From positions 458,307-522,306 of the forward strand of contig NZ_JAKZKV010000003.1 of assembly GCF_022808675.1 (NCBI RefSeq): DNA of 64,000 nucleotides, given 5' to 3'. Numbering within the stretch: position 1 is the first letter of the stretch; each line of letters opens with the position of its first letter. The notes beneath the pieces are model-generated. The model saw only the letters and a program-made list of their open reading frames with translations. It had not been told where the DNA came from and did not search any database. The stretch is from Parabacteroides sp. FAFU027 (GTDB taxonomy: Bacteria; Bacteroidota; Bacteroidia; Bacteroidales; UBA7332). Below are positions 63,854-64,000 of the stretch, one piece after another. A program made the translations under genes and the position numbers.

Positions 63854-64000
63854 ATTGTAGTGTGAAGTATTATCATTGCTGTCCCATTAAAATCTAAAAA
63901 AGGTCTTTGATATATTTGAAATTTAGTCAGTTATAGTCGTTTTTGAATTAAACGGATTTCAATTTGCACTTTTGCACTTCATAATACGATTTGCAAATGC

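Noticed and set aside
63854..64000. Operator or promoter for the hydrolase at 63853
   Set aside because: No GTCTCA-N10-TGAGAC site or TAnnTTTG element was found. The control region may lie outside the window.

Overview
The window looks like a single, very large polysaccharide-utilisation locus (PUL) from a Bacteroidota bacterium. I infer an environmental member of the Bacteroidales, because it combines SusC/SusD pairs, the TAnnTTTG -7 promoter element and type IX secretion (T9SS) C-terminal sorting domains. Every convincing gene lies on the minus strand, so transcription runs from position 64000 towards 1.

Layout in transcription order. 63853-62222 is a secreted alpha/beta hydrolase. 62032-59258 is a membrane-spanning regulator with beta-propeller sensor repeats and an AraC helix-turn-helix domain but no kinase or receiver. 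58448-51322 is a SusC/SusD/DUF5017-like/lipoprotein operon. 50852-49014 is a T9SS beta-helix protein. 48912-43865 holds two alginate-lyase-fold enzymes with CBM6 modules. 43449-35006 holds a 1995-residue beta-helix protein and a T9SS alpha/beta hydrolase. 34733-25610 is an enzyme operon (GH127, GH43, GH97, alpha/beta hydrolase, heparinase-like lyase). 25382-23379 is a second GH97. 22849-17654 is a 1592-residue T9SS protein followed by a broken and an intact copy of a tiny peptide gene. 17344-4027 holds two ECF sigma factors, FecR, a signal-transducing SusC/SusD pair, a 21-bp tandem repeat array and a second SusC/SusD pair. 3620-1 holds a heparinase-like lyase and a truncated GH43.

The main discovery is a shared operator. 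A 22-bp inverted repeat, GTCTCA-N10-TGAGAC with half-site variants, occurs upstream of nine transcription units. In each case it sits exactly 42-43 bp upstream of a -7 element (TAnnTTTG or a one-mismatch variant). A tenth, weaker copy lies just upstream of the AraC-type regulator gene, only 12 bp from its likely -7 element. This points to one regulon covering almost the whole 60 kb, probably activated by the kinase-less regulator, which may repress itself. Strong stem-loop terminators divide the same units.

Together the genes would bind, import and depolymerise a branched, uronic-acid-containing plant or algal polysaccharide. Lyases cut at uronic acids. GH43, GH97 and GH127 enzymes remove arabinose, galactose or glucose-type side groups. 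Three alpha/beta hydrolases may remove esters. The exact substrate is not determined by the sequence; an arabinogalactan or gum-like glycan is one hypothesis. Two small transposon-derived elements (MITEs) with clean terminal repeats are also present.
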